Below are positions 15,534 to 24,169 of a stretch of DNA of 50,655 bases, piece by piece. The DNA is from Actinomycetota bacterium. Lineage in GTDB: Bacteria > Actinomycetota > Acidimicrobiia > Acidimicrobiales > CAIXPF01. Position 1 is the stretch's first letter. The number at the start of each line of letters is the position of its first letter. The stretch spans positions 1-50,655 of the forward strand of contig VGBO01000012.1 in the NCBI GenBank assembly GCA_016870475.1, given 5' to 3'. The notes under the pieces are model-generated. The model was not told where the DNA came from. It saw only the letters and a program-made list of their open reading frames with translations, and did not search any database. Position numbers and translations under genes: made by a program.

Positions 15534-16373
15534 TCAGTGCCGGGCGTCGACCTCGGCGGTGATCCGCAGCGCCACCCCGTCGAGACGTTCCTCCACGATC
15601 CGGACCCCCGGCGGGAACAGCGACCGGGTCTCCTCGACCGTCGGGAACACGATCCCCGACGGTCCGAGCGCGGCCTGCAACAGACGCCCCGGGGTCGACG
15701 ACGCCCGCACCAGGCTCATCGTGAAGATCCGTCCACCCGGACGCACGACCCGACCCATCTCGGCGAGCGCACCCCGCAGGTCACCGATCTCGTTGAGCGA
15801 CCCGCCCATCACGGCGGCATCGGCGGCACCGGTGCGCACCGGCAGCCGCTGTGCCCGGGCCCGGACCGGCAGCACACGGTCGGCGATCAGCTCCGCCGCA
15901 GCGCGGTCGCGTGCCCGACGCGCGAACGGGGCGCTGTGGTCGACCATCACGACGTCGGCGCCACGTGCGGCGAGGTGACGGCCGTAGAGACCCTCCGACG
16001 CGGCGACGTCGACGACGAGCCCGCCGGTGACCTCGCCGACGGCGGCGGCGAGCTCGGCGAGCTCCTCCTCGATCGGGAACGGGCGACCTGCGAGCAACCC
16101 GAGCGACCGGACCCGCCAGAACCGTTCGTAGACGAGCGGGGTGAGCGGCACCAGGTTCGAGAGCTGCGCGACGCTGAGATGCGGGCGGTCACCACCCATC
16201 GCGTCGAGCACGCCGTCGTGCCACGGCAGCACACCACCCGCCTCGCAACGGACCGTGCCGTCGTCGCCGACGACGAGGCCGTGCGACGGGTCGGTCGGGC
16301 ACGCGAGCGACGTGATCCGACGCAGCAACAGGACGGAGGGCGGCTCGACGTGGCTCGACCGGGACGGCGACAT
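15534..16373 (-). CDS. Class I SAM-dependent methyltransferase
   Basis: A 279-residue methyltransferase. The N-terminal 50 residues carry two spaced Cys (LACPTDPSHGL and VRCEAGGVLPW), resembling a Trm112/RlmA-like entry segment, although a full four-Cys zinc site is not present. The SAM core has GGLVVDVAASEGLYGRHLA (motif I), VVMVDHS, and GALAEMGRVVRPGGRIFTM (post-motif region). The target is unknown. ATG 16373 follows AGGGGG directly; a TACGAC sequence just before it is a weak -10 candidate. Its stop lies 12 nt from that of the convergent epoxide hydrolase gene. Confidence 0.8.
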   Translation of the reverse strand: MSPSRSSHVEPPSVLLLRRITSLACPTDPSHGLVVGDDGTVRCEAGGVLPWHDGVLDAMGGDRPHLSVAQLSNLVPLTPLVYERFWRVRSLGLLAGRPFPIEEELAELAAAVGEVTGGLVVDVAASEGLYGRHLAARGADVVMVDHSAPFARRARDRAAAELIADRVLPVRARAQRLPVRTGAADAAVMGGSLNEIGDLRGALAEMGRVVRPGGRIFTMSLVRASSTPGRLLQAALGPSGIVFPTVEETRSLFPPGVRIVEERLDGVALRITAEVDARH

Positions 16374-16439
16374 CCCCCTGTCGTACCGGGTGGCGACCGC
16401 GTCCGGCAACCCGTCCGACACCGGCGCACCGCCCCGCCC

Positions 16440-16445
16440 TAGGGT
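16440..16445 (+). promoter_or_regulatory. TANNNT -10 box of the amidohydrolase gene
   Basis: TAGGGT is 6 nt before ATG 16452. Confidence 0.55.
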
Positions 16446-16451
16446 CGGGGC

Positions 16452-17549
16452 ATGGCGATCGGGCTCACGATCCGGACCCTCGACGGCACCGTCCACGACC
16501 TGGCGATCGACGACCACGGCCACTTCGCGGACCCGGCCGACGTCACCCTCGACGCCGTCTGGGACACCGGAGCGTGGTACGCGGTGTCCGGCCTCGCCGA
16601 CTGCCACGCGCACCTCTCGGGCGACGAGGTCGGCGAACGGGTCGGTCCCGACGAGCTCCCGGCGTTCGTCGCCGCGAGTGCGTGGGCGCAACTCCAGGGG
16701 GGCGTGTTCCTCGTCGCCGACAAGGGCACCCACGACGAGTTGACGCTGCGCATCCTCGACGCCCCGCCGACCGAACGGCCCGACCTGCAGATGGCCGGCC
16801 GGATCATCACGAGCCCCGGCGGCTACTACGGCGACTTCGGTGAGGAGGTCGACCCGGCGGATCTCGCGCACGCCGTGCGCGCCGCCGCCGGTCGCAACGG
16901 GTCGACCTGGGTGAAGATCGTCGGCGACTGGCCGAAGAAGGGCGTCGGCCCGACCCCGAACTTCGACGAGGAGGCGTTGCGCGCCGCGGTGGAGGTCGCC
17001 CACGCCGCCGGGGTGCGCACCGCGATCCACACCTGCGCCCCCCGCACCGCGAGCCTCGCCGTCGCCGCCGGCGTGGACTCGATCGAACACGGCCTGTTCC
17101 TCACCGTGGAGGACATCGAGGCCCTCGGCCGCCGGGGCGGGGCATGGGTGCCGACCATCGACGCCATGGAGGCCATCCGGGACATGCTCGGCGAGAGCTC
17201 CTCCGGTGGGCGGCTGTTCGCAGAAGGCCTCGGCAACGTTCGGGAACTGCTTGCCGGCGCACCGGGCGTCGGGGTCACCGTGCTCGCCGGCACCGACCTG
17301 CACCTCGCACACGGCCACGTCGCCGAGGAAGCCCTCAAGCTGCACGAGTACGGCCTCGACGCCGCTGCGGTGGTGCATGCCATGACGACGGCCGCCTACG
17401 ACTACCTCGGACACCACCACGCGTTCCGGCCCGGGGAGGACGCCGACGTCGTGTTCTTCGACCGCGACCCGCGCGACGACCTCACCGTGCTGCAGCGCCC
17501 CCGCCTCGCCGTCCGCCACGGGCGGATCGTGGCGGGGTCACCGGCCTGA
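16452..17549 (+). CDS. Metal-dependent amidohydrolase
   Basis: A 365-residue TIM-barrel amidohydrolase (imidazolonepropionase/prolidase-like branch of COG1228). The metal ligands can be followed: HxH in LADCHAHLSGD (about 53-55), a Lys in TWVKIVGDW that may be the carboxylated bridging Lys, His in RTAIHTCAP, His in SIEHGLFL and Asp in AGTDLHLAHGH. The C-terminal PGEDADVVFFDRDP is the usual end of the composite beta-sandwich. It hydrolyses an unknown cyclic amide or lactone; no neighbouring gene points to a substrate. A leaderless-type promoter precedes it. Confidence 0.87.
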   Translation: MAIGLTIRTLDGTVHDLAIDDHGHFADPADVTLDAVWDTGAWYAVSGLADCHAHLSGDEVGERVGPDELPAFVAASAWAQLQGGVFLVADKGTHDELTLRILDAPPTERPDLQMAGRIITSPGGYYGDFGEEVDPADLAHAVRAAAGRNGSTWVKIVGDWPKKGVGPTPNFDEEALRAAVEVAHAAGVRTAIHTCAPRTASLAVAAGVDSIEHGLFLTVEDIEALGRRGGAWVPTIDAMEAIRDMLGESSSGGRLFAEGLGNVRELLAGAPGVGVTVLAGTDLHLAHGHVAEEALKLHEYGLDAAAVVHAMTTAAYDYLGHHHAFRPGEDADVVFFDRDPRDDLTVLQRPRLAVRHGRIVAGSPA

Positions 17550-17552
17550 ACC

Positions 17553-18449
17553 TCAATCGAGGAGCGCCTGCGCCTCCCGCACGACGAGCGGACGGTCGAC
17601 CGTCGACGTGACCGGCGGATCGACCCGGAACGGCCCCCGACCCTCGAAGGTGTAGGAGATGTCGAAGCGCGCCGTTGCGGCGACGGTCAGTGCAGCGTCG
17701 GGCGAGGGGACGGTCGAACGGTGCGTGTACCGACGCCACGGCGCCCCACGGGCACCCGGGACCCCGAGACCCTGCGGTCCGAGCCGATCACCCGTCCCGT
17801 CGCCGTAGTCCCAGTCGACGGCCACGAGGTCGAACCGCACGTCGACCGTGAACCCGACGACGTCATGTCGGGAGAACAGCGGCGCACCCCGGTACCCCTC
17901 GATCCAGAACCACGTCTCGGTCCCCACGACCGCGCGCCCGGCCGGCGACACGCCGATCGCCATCGGCGGCGGGGCCACCTCGGCGAGGTACCAGGCGGCG
18001 AACGACCACACCTCGGCGTCGACGTCGACGATGTCGGCGATCCAGCCGATCTCGTCGAACCGGCCGCCGAGGCCGTCGACACAGGTCACCCAGTAGCGAC
18101 CGAACGTCGCGACCCCCACCGGCGCGGGGAGGAACACCACATCGGGCGGCAGCACGCCGTGCACCGGCGCGTCGACGAGGGCGTCGTCGATGTCGAACGT
18201 CGCGGTCCAGCACGACCAGCTCCCCGCCGACCGGTCGACGTCGGCGACGAGATCGAACCCGCCGCCGAGCCGCAGCCCCCACACCCGGGCCCGGGACCCG
18301 TCGCTCATGACCGGTGGGAGCTGCGCCCCCGCTGGGGGACCACCCACCTCGACCGTGCCCGCGCCGAAGGACACCACGAGCGCGACCACGGCGCCGATCA
18401 CCCATCGAGGGCGGCGAGCGCCCCGCCGTCGGATCGGTGCCGATCCCAC
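17553..18449 (-). CDS. Secreted protein of unknown function
   Basis: A 298-residue exported protein. A twin-basic N-terminus ([10 protein letters not shown]) is followed by a hydrophobic stretch (VIGAVVALVVSFGAGT) and a likely cleavage region near PAGAQLPP. The mature part is rich in Trp, Asp and Val and has a segment VDWDYGDGTGDRLGP resembling the DxDGDG-type turn of PKD domains. Cysteines are few (two). I do not recognise a family. GTG 18449 is chosen because AGGAGG lies 4 nt upstream; GTG 18467 is possible but has no spacing from its purine run. A TACACT box at 18493-18498 would start the transcript. A 7-bp inverted repeat lies in the leader. Confidence 0.7.
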   Translation of the reverse strand: MGSAPIRRRGARRPRWVIGAVVALVVSFGAGTVEVGGPPAGAQLPPVMSDGSRARVWGLRLGGGFDLVADVDRSAGSWSCWTATFDIDDALVDAPVHGVLPPDVVFLPAPVGVATFGRYWVTCVDGLGGRFDEIGWIADIVDVDAEVWSFAAWYLAEVAPPPMAIGVSPAGRAVVGTETWFWIEGYRGAPLFSRHDVVGFTVDVRFDLVAVDWDYGDGTGDRLGPQGLGVPGARGAPWRRYTHRSTVPSPDAALTVAATARFDISYTFEGRGPFRVDPPVTSTVDRPLVVREAQALLD

Positions 18450-18462
18450 GTCGCCTCCTGAC

Positions 18463-18482
18463 GTCACCCCCCTCCGGGTGAC
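18463..18482. repeat. Inverted repeat in the leader of the secreted-protein gene
   Basis: GTCACCC, 6 nt, GGGTGAC is a perfect 7-bp inverted repeat between the TACACT box and the ribosome-binding site. It overlaps a TGACGTCA palindrome at 18459-18466. It could be an operator or an RNA hairpin near the start codon. Confidence 0.55.
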
Positions 18483-18492
18483 AGGGATGGAG

Positions 18493-18498
18493 AGTGTA
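18493..18498 (-). promoter_or_regulatory. Probable -10 box of the secreted-protein gene
   Basis: TACACT on the minus strand, about 44 nt before GTG 18449, next to an A/T-rich patch (GAAAAACT) that is rare in this window. Confidence 0.4.
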
Positions 18499-18544
18499 CG
18501 AAAAACTGTGAGTCGGTGCCCGGCCGACGGGGACGGCCGGTCGG

Positions 18545-18550
18545 TAACGT
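18545..18550 (+). promoter_or_regulatory. TANNNT -10 box of a luciferase-like gene
   Basis: TAACGT is followed by 6 nt and GTG 18557. Confidence 0.5.
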
Positions 18551-18556
18551 CGGGGG

Positions 18557-19390
18557 GTGCGCGTCGGCCTGGTCCTCCCGCAACGTTCCCACGACGGCGG
18601 TCCGCTGCGCCGGGGCGACCTCGCCCGGGGTGCGGCCCGCATCGAGGCCCACGGGTTCGCCTCCGTTTGGGCGTTCGACGCCGTCGGCCGCGGCTTCCTA
18701 CTGCCCGACGCCCTCACCGCGCTCGCCGTCGCCGCAGGCGCGACCACCACCGTCGAACTCGGCACCGGCGTGCTCCAACTCCCGCTCCGCCCGCCCTTCG
18801 AGCTCGCGCAGCGGGTCGCTACCGCCCACCACGTCATCGGCGACCGGTTCCTGCTCGGCGTTGGGGCCGGGTCGACCGAGGACGACTTCGTCGTGACCGG
18901 GACCGCCTACGCCGACCGGTTCCGGACCTTCGGCCACCACCTCGACGTCCTCGGGCGCCTGCTCGACGGCGAGGTCGTGGACGGTCGGCGGCTCGGCGTC
19001 TGGGACGACGTGCGCGGCGGACCGCCGATACTCATCGGGTCGTGGGTGGGCAGCCGGTGGATCGACCGTGCCGCCCGCGACCACGACGGGTGGATCGGAT
19101 CGGGCGCCCGAACGAGCTGGACGCTGCTCGCCGAGGGGATCGCACGGTTCCGCGCCGCCGGGGGACGACGTGCGGTCGTCACCAACGTCGCCGTCGACCT
19201 CGACGCCGACCCCGGCCCCGTCGGACCGGACGACCCCGTCGACCTGCGGTGCGACCTGGAGGAGGCGGTGCGCCGACTGCGCCGGCTCGCCGAGCTCGGG
19301 TTCGACGACGTCGTGGGCGTCCTCGGCCGGCACACCGACGCCGCACTCGGCGCGCTCGCCGACGTGGTTCGGGCGGCGGCGACCGACTAA
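18557..19390 (+). CDS. Luciferase-like (LLM) flavin/F420-dependent oxidoreductase
   Basis: A 277-residue TIM-barrel protein of the bacterial luciferase superfamily, in actinobacteria often using F420. It starts on the first strand (MRVGLVLPQR). It has GFASVWAFDA, the TTTVELGTGVLQLPLRPPFE strand, and the core RFLLGVGAGSTEDDFVVTGT then YADRFRTFGHHLDVLGRLLDG. GGPPILIGSWVGSRWIDRAA is the usual cofactor-phosphate region. It is shorter than most members (300-350). Substrate and choice of FMN or F420 cannot be read from the sequence. It has a leaderless-type promoter and converges with an SDR gene. Confidence 0.85.
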   Translation: MRVGLVLPQRSHDGGPLRRGDLARGAARIEAHGFASVWAFDAVGRGFLLPDALTALAVAAGATTTVELGTGVLQLPLRPPFELAQRVATAHHVIGDRFLLGVGAGSTEDDFVVTGTAYADRFRTFGHHLDVLGRLLDGEVVDGRRLGVWDDVRGGPPILIGSWVGSRWIDRAARDHDGWIGSGARTSWTLLAEGIARFRAAGGRRAVVTNVAVDLDADPGPVGPDDPVDLRCDLEEAVRRLRRLAELGFDDVVGVLGRHTDAALGALADVVRAAATD

Positions 19391-19401
19391 AGGGCGGCGC
19401 G

Positions 19402-20334
19402 TCAGTCGATGGACTTCGACGGGCGGCCCGGGCCCTCGCGGTCGCGGCCCCGGACGTCGGCGTTCAGCCGGGCGTCCGCCATCAGCCCGGCGACGATCGG
19501 TCGCAGGGTCGTCGGGTCGTCGACCGGCGGCACGCTCGGCCCACGGTGCCACCCCTCGGCGATCGCGAGCTCACGTCCCGACACCTGGAACGCCCGGCCG
19601 GTCACCTTCGCCGACTCGGTGCTCGCCAACCACGTGACGATCGGGGCGATCCAACGGGGCGACCGTTGCTCCCGTTCGGCGTCGTCGGCGGGAGCCGGGC
19701 CGAGCCCTTCGGTCATCCGCGTGAGCGCGCCCGGCGACACGCAGTTCACCGTCACCCCGTAGCGGGCGAGCTCCATCGCCGCGATGACCGTGAACGCAGC
19801 GATCCCCGCCTTCGCCGCCCCGTAGTTCGTCTGACCCGGGTTGCCGTAGATCCCCGACACCGACGTCGTGTTGATGATGCGAGCGTCGACCGTCTCGCCG
19901 GCCTTCACCTGGTCACGCCAGTAGGCGGCCGCCCAGCGGCTCGGCGCGAACGTGCCCTTCAGGTGCACGTCCATCACGGCGTCCCACTCGCCCTCGGTCA
20001 TGTTCGTGAGCATCCGGTCCCGCAGGATCCCGGCGTTGTTCACCACGACATCGAGGCGCCCGAAGGACTCCACCGCGGTGTTGATCATCCGCTGGGCACC
20101 CTCCCACGACGACACGCTGTCGCCGTTCGCGACGGCCTCCCCGCCGAGCGCACGGATCTCGGCGACGACCTGCTCGGCCGGCGACAGATCGCCGCCCGTG
20201 CCGTCAACCGCGCCGCCGACGTCGTTCACGACCACCTTCGCGCCGTGCTCCGCGAGCATGAGCGCGTGCTCTCGGCCGATGCCGCGCCCCGCACCCGTCA
20301 CCAGGCACACCCGTCCCTCGCACAACCTCGCCAC
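19402..20334 (-). CDS. Short-chain dehydrogenase/reductase (HSD17B4-like)
   Basis: A 310-residue classical SDR. The cofactor motif is VTGAGRGIGREHALMLAEHG (TGxxxGIG). VVNNAGILRDRML carries NNAG. The catalytic Ser-Tyr-Lys set is NTTSVSGIYGNPGQTNYGAAKAG (Y and K in YGAAK). The segment ILRDRMLTNMTEGEWD and the NDVGG pattern after the second strand resemble the dehydrogenase part of peroxisomal multifunctional enzyme 2, which oxidises 3-hydroxyacyl-CoA. A fatty-acid or steroid substrate is therefore likely (inference). GTG 20334 has GGGAGG 6 nt upstream. Confidence 0.88.
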   Translation of the reverse strand: MARLCEGRVCLVTGAGRGIGREHALMLAEHGAKVVVNDVGGAVDGTGGDLSPAEQVVAEIRALGGEAVANGDSVSSWEGAQRMINTAVESFGRLDVVVNNAGILRDRMLTNMTEGEWDAVMDVHLKGTFAPSRWAAAYWRDQVKAGETVDARIINTTSVSGIYGNPGQTNYGAAKAGIAAFTVIAAMELARYGVTVNCVSPGALTRMTEGLGPAPADDAEREQRSPRWIAPIVTWLASTESAKVTGRAFQVSGRELAIAEGWHRGPSVPPVDDPTTLRPIVAGLMADARLNADVRGRDREGPGRPSKSID

Positions 20335-20370
20335 GACGTCCTCCCCTGACCGCGTCGACTGCGGCGGAGC

Positions 20371-22071
20371 CTACGACCCCGTCGACACCACGGCCGTCAC
20401 CGCGACGAGGCGGAACCCGAGGCCCCCGTCGTGGACGACGTCGACGAGCGTCCGCAACGGCCCCACCCCCGCCTCGACGTTGTCGAGTGCCTCGGCGACG
20501 AACGCCGGCGACCCGTACACGACGACCGGGCGACGGACCCCGTTGCGGATCTCCGCAGCGAATTCCGGGGCGAGCACGCCCCGGTCATGGGGCAGGAGGC
20601 GGCCGGCGACGTGCGCGCCGTATGCGGCGGTGTTGTTGCTCGCCTGCCCGGTCTCGGCCACGAAGGAGGCCGCAGCGTCGTCCGGGACGGCGTCCATCCG
20701 TTCGACGAACCAGACGAACTCGTCGAGGATCTGCGGGGTGCGCAGCTCGTCGTTGCGGAACACCAGGTCGTAGCGCGGCGAGTAGTTGATCCCGAACACC
20801 GGGTCGGGCTCGTAGGGCGGCGGGCCGAGGTGCGCGACGGCGACGACGACGAGCAACACCGGCGCGGCCACCACGGGTCGGACGGCGACGACCACCACCG
20901 CGACCACGCCGAGCGCGACGAACGCCGGCCAGGACGGGACGTGCGCCCACGACGGCAACCCGACGGCGAGCACCGCCAGCCAACCCGCCGTCGTCACGCC
21001 GACCGCCCAGGTCGGCAACCGTTCGAACGTGCGCACGAGCACCACCGCCGTTGCCGTGCCGAACGCCGGGGTGATGAACGCCCAGTAGTAGGGGATCTCG
21101 AGTCCGCTCTGCCCGGCGAAGAGCTGCGAGCCGATGTGGATCGCGTACTGGACGGCGCACAGCACGAGCAGCGCCCGCTCGACCCGGCCGAACCGCACCG
21201 CCCCCGTCGCCCGCAGCGCTGCGGCTGCGACGAGCAGCACCGCCGGCGCCCATAGCCAGGTGAACGCACCGAGCCAACCGAGCGACGGCGACCGGAACAC
21301 GTCCTGGGTCTGCGGGTTGACGACGAGGAAGGCCAACGTCGGACGGTAGATGTTGCGCACCCCGAACCCGACGAAGAAGAACGCCCACCCGGCGACGAAC
21401 GTGACCACGCCCGCAGCGCCGGCGACCACCGCGTGGCGGACCAGCGCACGCACCCCCGACCAGGAGAGCACGACACCGAGCAGCACCGTCGTCGACACGA
21501 GCACGATCGACCACGGGTTGGCGATGCCGAGCAGCGCCGCCAGCACACCGACCGCCGCAGCGCTGCGGTCGTCGTGCCGGGGACGGGTGCAGAGCGCGAC
21601 GAGGACGAACCCGAGGCTCACCGCCACGTACTCGACGTAGTCGGAGAAGAACGCCCGCACGAACACGGGCAGGGTGAGGACGACCGTGCCGGCAGCGACG
21701 GTGTGGGCGCGACGCCATCCGCAACGGCGTCCGAGCGCGGCGACGGCCGCCAGCACGGCGGCGGCCAGCGCCCACCGCAGGAGCAGCCGACCGGTCGCAT
21801 AGGGGAACACGGCGTCGACCGCGGCGAGCGGCAGGTAGGCGGACCAGCGGCTGACGAAGTACCAGTTCTGACCGACCGCAGCGAGGAAATCGTCGAGGTT
21901 CGTGCCGAGGCCGGTGTAGAAGCGCGGGTCGAGATCGTTCGACAACAGCGCGTACGGGTCCGGTCGGAGCACCACGAACAGCACGACTGGGAGCACGGCG
22001 ACGACGACGAACCGCTCGAGGCGCGCCCGGTCCGCCGTCGGACGGCGGGGACGGCGCCGTGTCCCGGTCAC
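20371..22071 (-). CDS. Polytopic membrane protein, probable GT-C glycosyltransferase
   Basis: A 566-residue inner-membrane protein with about 13 hydrophobic helices and a final soluble domain of about 110 residues. After the first helix the loop reads LLSNDLDPRFYTGLG; the D-L-D fits the acidic motif that GT-C enzymes carry in their first extracytoplasmic loop. Helices include LLLRWALAAAVLAAVAALG and VVAAPVLLVVVAVAHLG. GT-C enzymes move a sugar from polyprenyl phosphate to an acceptor outside the membrane. Its GTG overlaps the stop of the aminotransferase gene (GTGA), which itself overlaps an ArnC-like gene, so an ArnT-like role is the best guess. No family match is certain. Confidence 0.65.
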   Translation of the reverse strand: MTGTRRRPRRPTADRARLERFVVVAVLPVVLFVVLRPDPYALLSNDLDPRFYTGLGTNLDDFLAAVGQNWYFVSRWSAYLPLAAVDAVFPYATGRLLLRWALAAAVLAAVAALGRRCGWRRAHTVAAGTVVLTLPVFVRAFFSDYVEYVAVSLGFVLVALCTRPRHDDRSAAAVGVLAALLGIANPWSIVLVSTTVLLGVVLSWSGVRALVRHAVVAGAAGVVTFVAGWAFFFVGFGVRNIYRPTLAFLVVNPQTQDVFRSPSLGWLGAFTWLWAPAVLLVAAAALRATGAVRFGRVERALLVLCAVQYAIHIGSQLFAGQSGLEIPYYWAFITPAFGTATAVVLVRTFERLPTWAVGVTTAGWLAVLAVGLPSWAHVPSWPAFVALGVVAVVVVAVRPVVAAPVLLVVVAVAHLGPPPYEPDPVFGINYSPRYDLVFRNDELRTPQILDEFVWFVERMDAVPDDAAASFVAETGQASNNTAAYGAHVAGRLLPHDRGVLAPEFAAEIRNGVRRPVVVYGSPAFVAEALDNVEAGVGPLRTLVDVVHDGGLGFRLVAVTAVVSTGS

Positions 22072-23195
22072 GGTCGGAACGAGGTCACCGCGTCGAGCAC
22101 CCGATCGACCTCGACGTCGGTCAGGCCGGCGAACAGCGGCAGGCGGACGAGCGTGTCGCCCGCGTCCTCGGTGACCGGATGCTGTCCGGGTCGGCCGCCG
22201 AGACGTTCGCCGACCGTGGAGAGGTGCAACGGCTGGTAGTGGAACACCGCGAGCACCTCACGCTCACGCAGGTGAGCGATGAAGCGAGTGCGCACCTCGA
22301 GCGACGCGAACCGCAGGTGGTAGAGGTGCGCGGTGTGCGGTGCGGTCGCGGGGTCGAGCGGCCGTCGCACCCCGTGCTCCGCCGCCCAACCGGCCGTCGC
22401 CGCGTGGTAGCGGTCCCAGATCGCGTGCCGTCGCGCCTGGAGGTCCTCGAACCGTTCGAGCTGGCCGACGAGCACGCCGGCGAGCAGATCCGAGAGCACC
22501 CACGACGACCCGACGTCGACCCAGGTGTACTTGTCGACCTGGCCGCGCAGGAACCGGCTGCGGTCGGTCCCCTTCTCGCGCAGGATCTCCGCCCGTTCCA
22601 CGAGGACCGGGTCGTTGCCGTGCAGCGCGCCGCCCTCGCCGCAGGTGACGTTCTTCGTCTCGTGGAAGCTGAGGGTGGACAGGTGCCCGAACGTACCGAG
22701 CACACCACCGTCTTCGACACCGAACAGCCCGTGAGCGTTGTCCTCCACGAGGAGCAGCCCGTGCCGGTCCGCGATCTCCCGGAACCGTCGCGGGGTCGCG
22801 CCGACGCCGCCGTAGTGCACGATGCAGATCGCCCGGGTTCGCTCGGTGATCGCCGCCTCGACGAGATCCGGACACAGGTTCAGCGTGTCCGGACGGACGT
22901 CGACGAACACCGGTGTCGCCCCGTGCAGCAGGAACGCCGACGCGGTCGACACGAACGTGTAGGCGGGCACGATCACCTCGTCGCCCGGCGCGAACCGGCC
23001 GAGCAGCGCGGCCATCTCGAGCGCGTGCGTGCAGGACGTCGTGAGCAACGTCCGACCCGTTCCGTGCCCGACCTCGAGCGCCGCCTCGGCGCGCCGGGTG
23101 AACGGACCGTTGCCCGAGACGTGGCCGTCGGCGACCGCCTGCGCGAGGTAGGCGAGCTCCTTGCCGTCGAAGGTCGCCCGGTTGAACGGGATCAT
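22068..23195 (-). CDS. rffA: dTDP-4-amino-4,6-dideoxygalactose transaminase (RffA/WecE type)
   Basis: A 375-residue PLP aminotransferase of the DegT/DnrJ/EryC1 family. It matches enterobacterial RffA/WecE along its length: MIPFNRATFDGKELAYL, TRRAEAALE, the PLP-lysine motif SFHETKN followed by GEGGAL, and ILREKGTDRSRFLRGQVDKY then TWVDVGSSW. RffA turns dTDP-4-keto-6-deoxyglucose into dTDP-Fuc4N with glutamate as donor. One difference is LVEDNAHG where VEDAAQG is usual, beside the cofactor. It overlaps the ArnC-like gene (ATGA) and the membrane-protein gene (GTGA). No rmlA or rmlB lies in the window to supply the substrate. Confidence 0.9.
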   Translation of the reverse strand: MIPFNRATFDGKELAYLAQAVADGHVSGNGPFTRRAEAALEVGHGTGRTLLTTSCTHALEMAALLGRFAPGDEVIVPAYTFVSTASAFLLHGATPVFVDVRPDTLNLCPDLVEAAITERTRAICIVHYGGVGATPRRFREIADRHGLLLVEDNAHGLFGVEDGGVLGTFGHLSTLSFHETKNVTCGEGGALHGNDPVLVERAEILREKGTDRSRFLRGQVDKYTWVDVGSSWVLSDLLAGVLVGQLERFEDLQARRHAIWDRYHAATAGWAAEHGVRRPLDPATAPHTAHLYHLRFASLEVRTRFIAHLREREVLAVFHYQPLHLSTVGERLGGRPGQHPVTEDAGDTLVRLPLFAGLTDVEVDRVLDAVTSFRP

Positions 23196-24163
23196 CGCGG
23201 GCCCTCCGGCAGAGAACGCCCGACCCGTTCGGCGACCACGTAGCTCGGTCGGCGCATCACCCGGAAGTGCATGCGGGCGAGGTACTCACCGATCACGCCG
23301 AGGGTCATGAGCTGCACCCCCGAGAAGATCGCGATCATCGAGGCGAGGAAGGGGAACCCCGGCGCCGAGCTTCCCGTCAGCAGCAGGCGACCCAGCACCC
23401 ACAGCAACAGGACGACCCCGAAGAACGCCGTCACGAGACCGACCGTCGTCGCCACCTGCAACGGGAGCGCGCTGTACCCGGTCGCGATGTCGATCGCGAA
23501 GCGGAAGAGGCGGCGGAACGTGTAGTTCGATCGGCCCGCGGCACGGTCGTGATGGGCGACGTCGCGCGCCGTGAACCGGGACGTCGACCACGACAGCAGC
23601 GCGTCCAACGACACGCCCGGGCCGAGGTCGGCGGCGAACCCGTCCCGCAACGCCGTGCGGAACACCCGGTAGGAGCTGAGCAGCGCTGCGTGCTCGACCC
23701 CGAGCACGCCGGACATCACCGTCCGAAGGCCGTTCGACCCGCCCCGACGCCACCGTCGCTGGGCCACCGCACGAGGTCGGCCGTAGACGACGTCGACGTC
23801 GTCGGTGAGCGCCGCGAGCAGTCCCGGCAGCTCCTCCGGCGGGTTCTGCAGGTCGTCGTCGAGGGTGGCGGTGAGCTCGTAGCGGGCGGTGCGCACACCG
23901 GCGAGTAACGCGCTGTGCTGGCCGGCGTTGCGACCGAGCCGAACCCCCATGACGTGGGCATGCTGCGCGGCGAGCTCCCGGACCACCGCCCACGTCGCCG
24001 CAGGGCTCCCGTCGTCGACGAGGACGACCTCGTGCGGCACCCCGGCGAGCGCGACGCCGATCCGTTCCACGAGCACCGGCAAGGTGTCGGTGCTGCGGTA
24101 CACCGGCACCACCACCGACACCCCGGGCACCGGATCGACGGGCATGGCACCGGTTCGGGACAC
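23192..24163 (-). CDS. ArnC/DPM-like polyprenyl-phosphate glycosyltransferase (GT2)
   Basis: A 323-residue family 2 glycosyltransferase with two C-terminal membrane helices. It carries VSVVVPVYRSTDTLPVLV, VVLVDDGSP, GRNAGQHSALLAGV, and TATLDDDLQNPPEELPGLL with the DxD metal site. The helices are PLQVATTVGLVTAFFGVVLL and LASMIAIFSGVQLMTLGVIG, followed by EYLARMHFRVMRRPSYVV. This is the ArnC/GtrB pattern, which attaches a nucleotide sugar to undecaprenyl or decaprenyl phosphate. GTG 24163 lies 6 nt after TAGAGT; an ATG seven codons in is an alternative. It is the first gene of the three-gene unit with rffA and the GT-C protein. Confidence 0.9.
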   Translation of the reverse strand: MSRTGAMPVDPVPGVSVVVPVYRSTDTLPVLVERIGVALAGVPHEVVLVDDGSPAATWAVVRELAAQHAHVMGVRLGRNAGQHSALLAGVRTARYELTATLDDDLQNPPEELPGLLAALTDDVDVVYGRPRAVAQRRWRRGGSNGLRTVMSGVLGVEHAALLSSYRVFRTALRDGFAADLGPGVSLDALLSWSTSRFTARDVAHHDRAAGRSNYTFRRLFRFAIDIATGYSALPLQVATTVGLVTAFFGVVLLLWVLGRLLLTGSSAPGFPFLASMIAIFSGVQLMTLGVIGEYLARMHFRVMRRPSYVVAERVGRSLPEGPR

Positions 24164-24169
24164 GGTCGC

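Noticed and set aside
15505-15540. Shared terminator at the epoxide hydrolase / methyltransferase stops
   Set aside because: Only GGTG-AA-CACC with a 2-nt loop is present; it does not fit the CTGAG...CTCAG form of the others.
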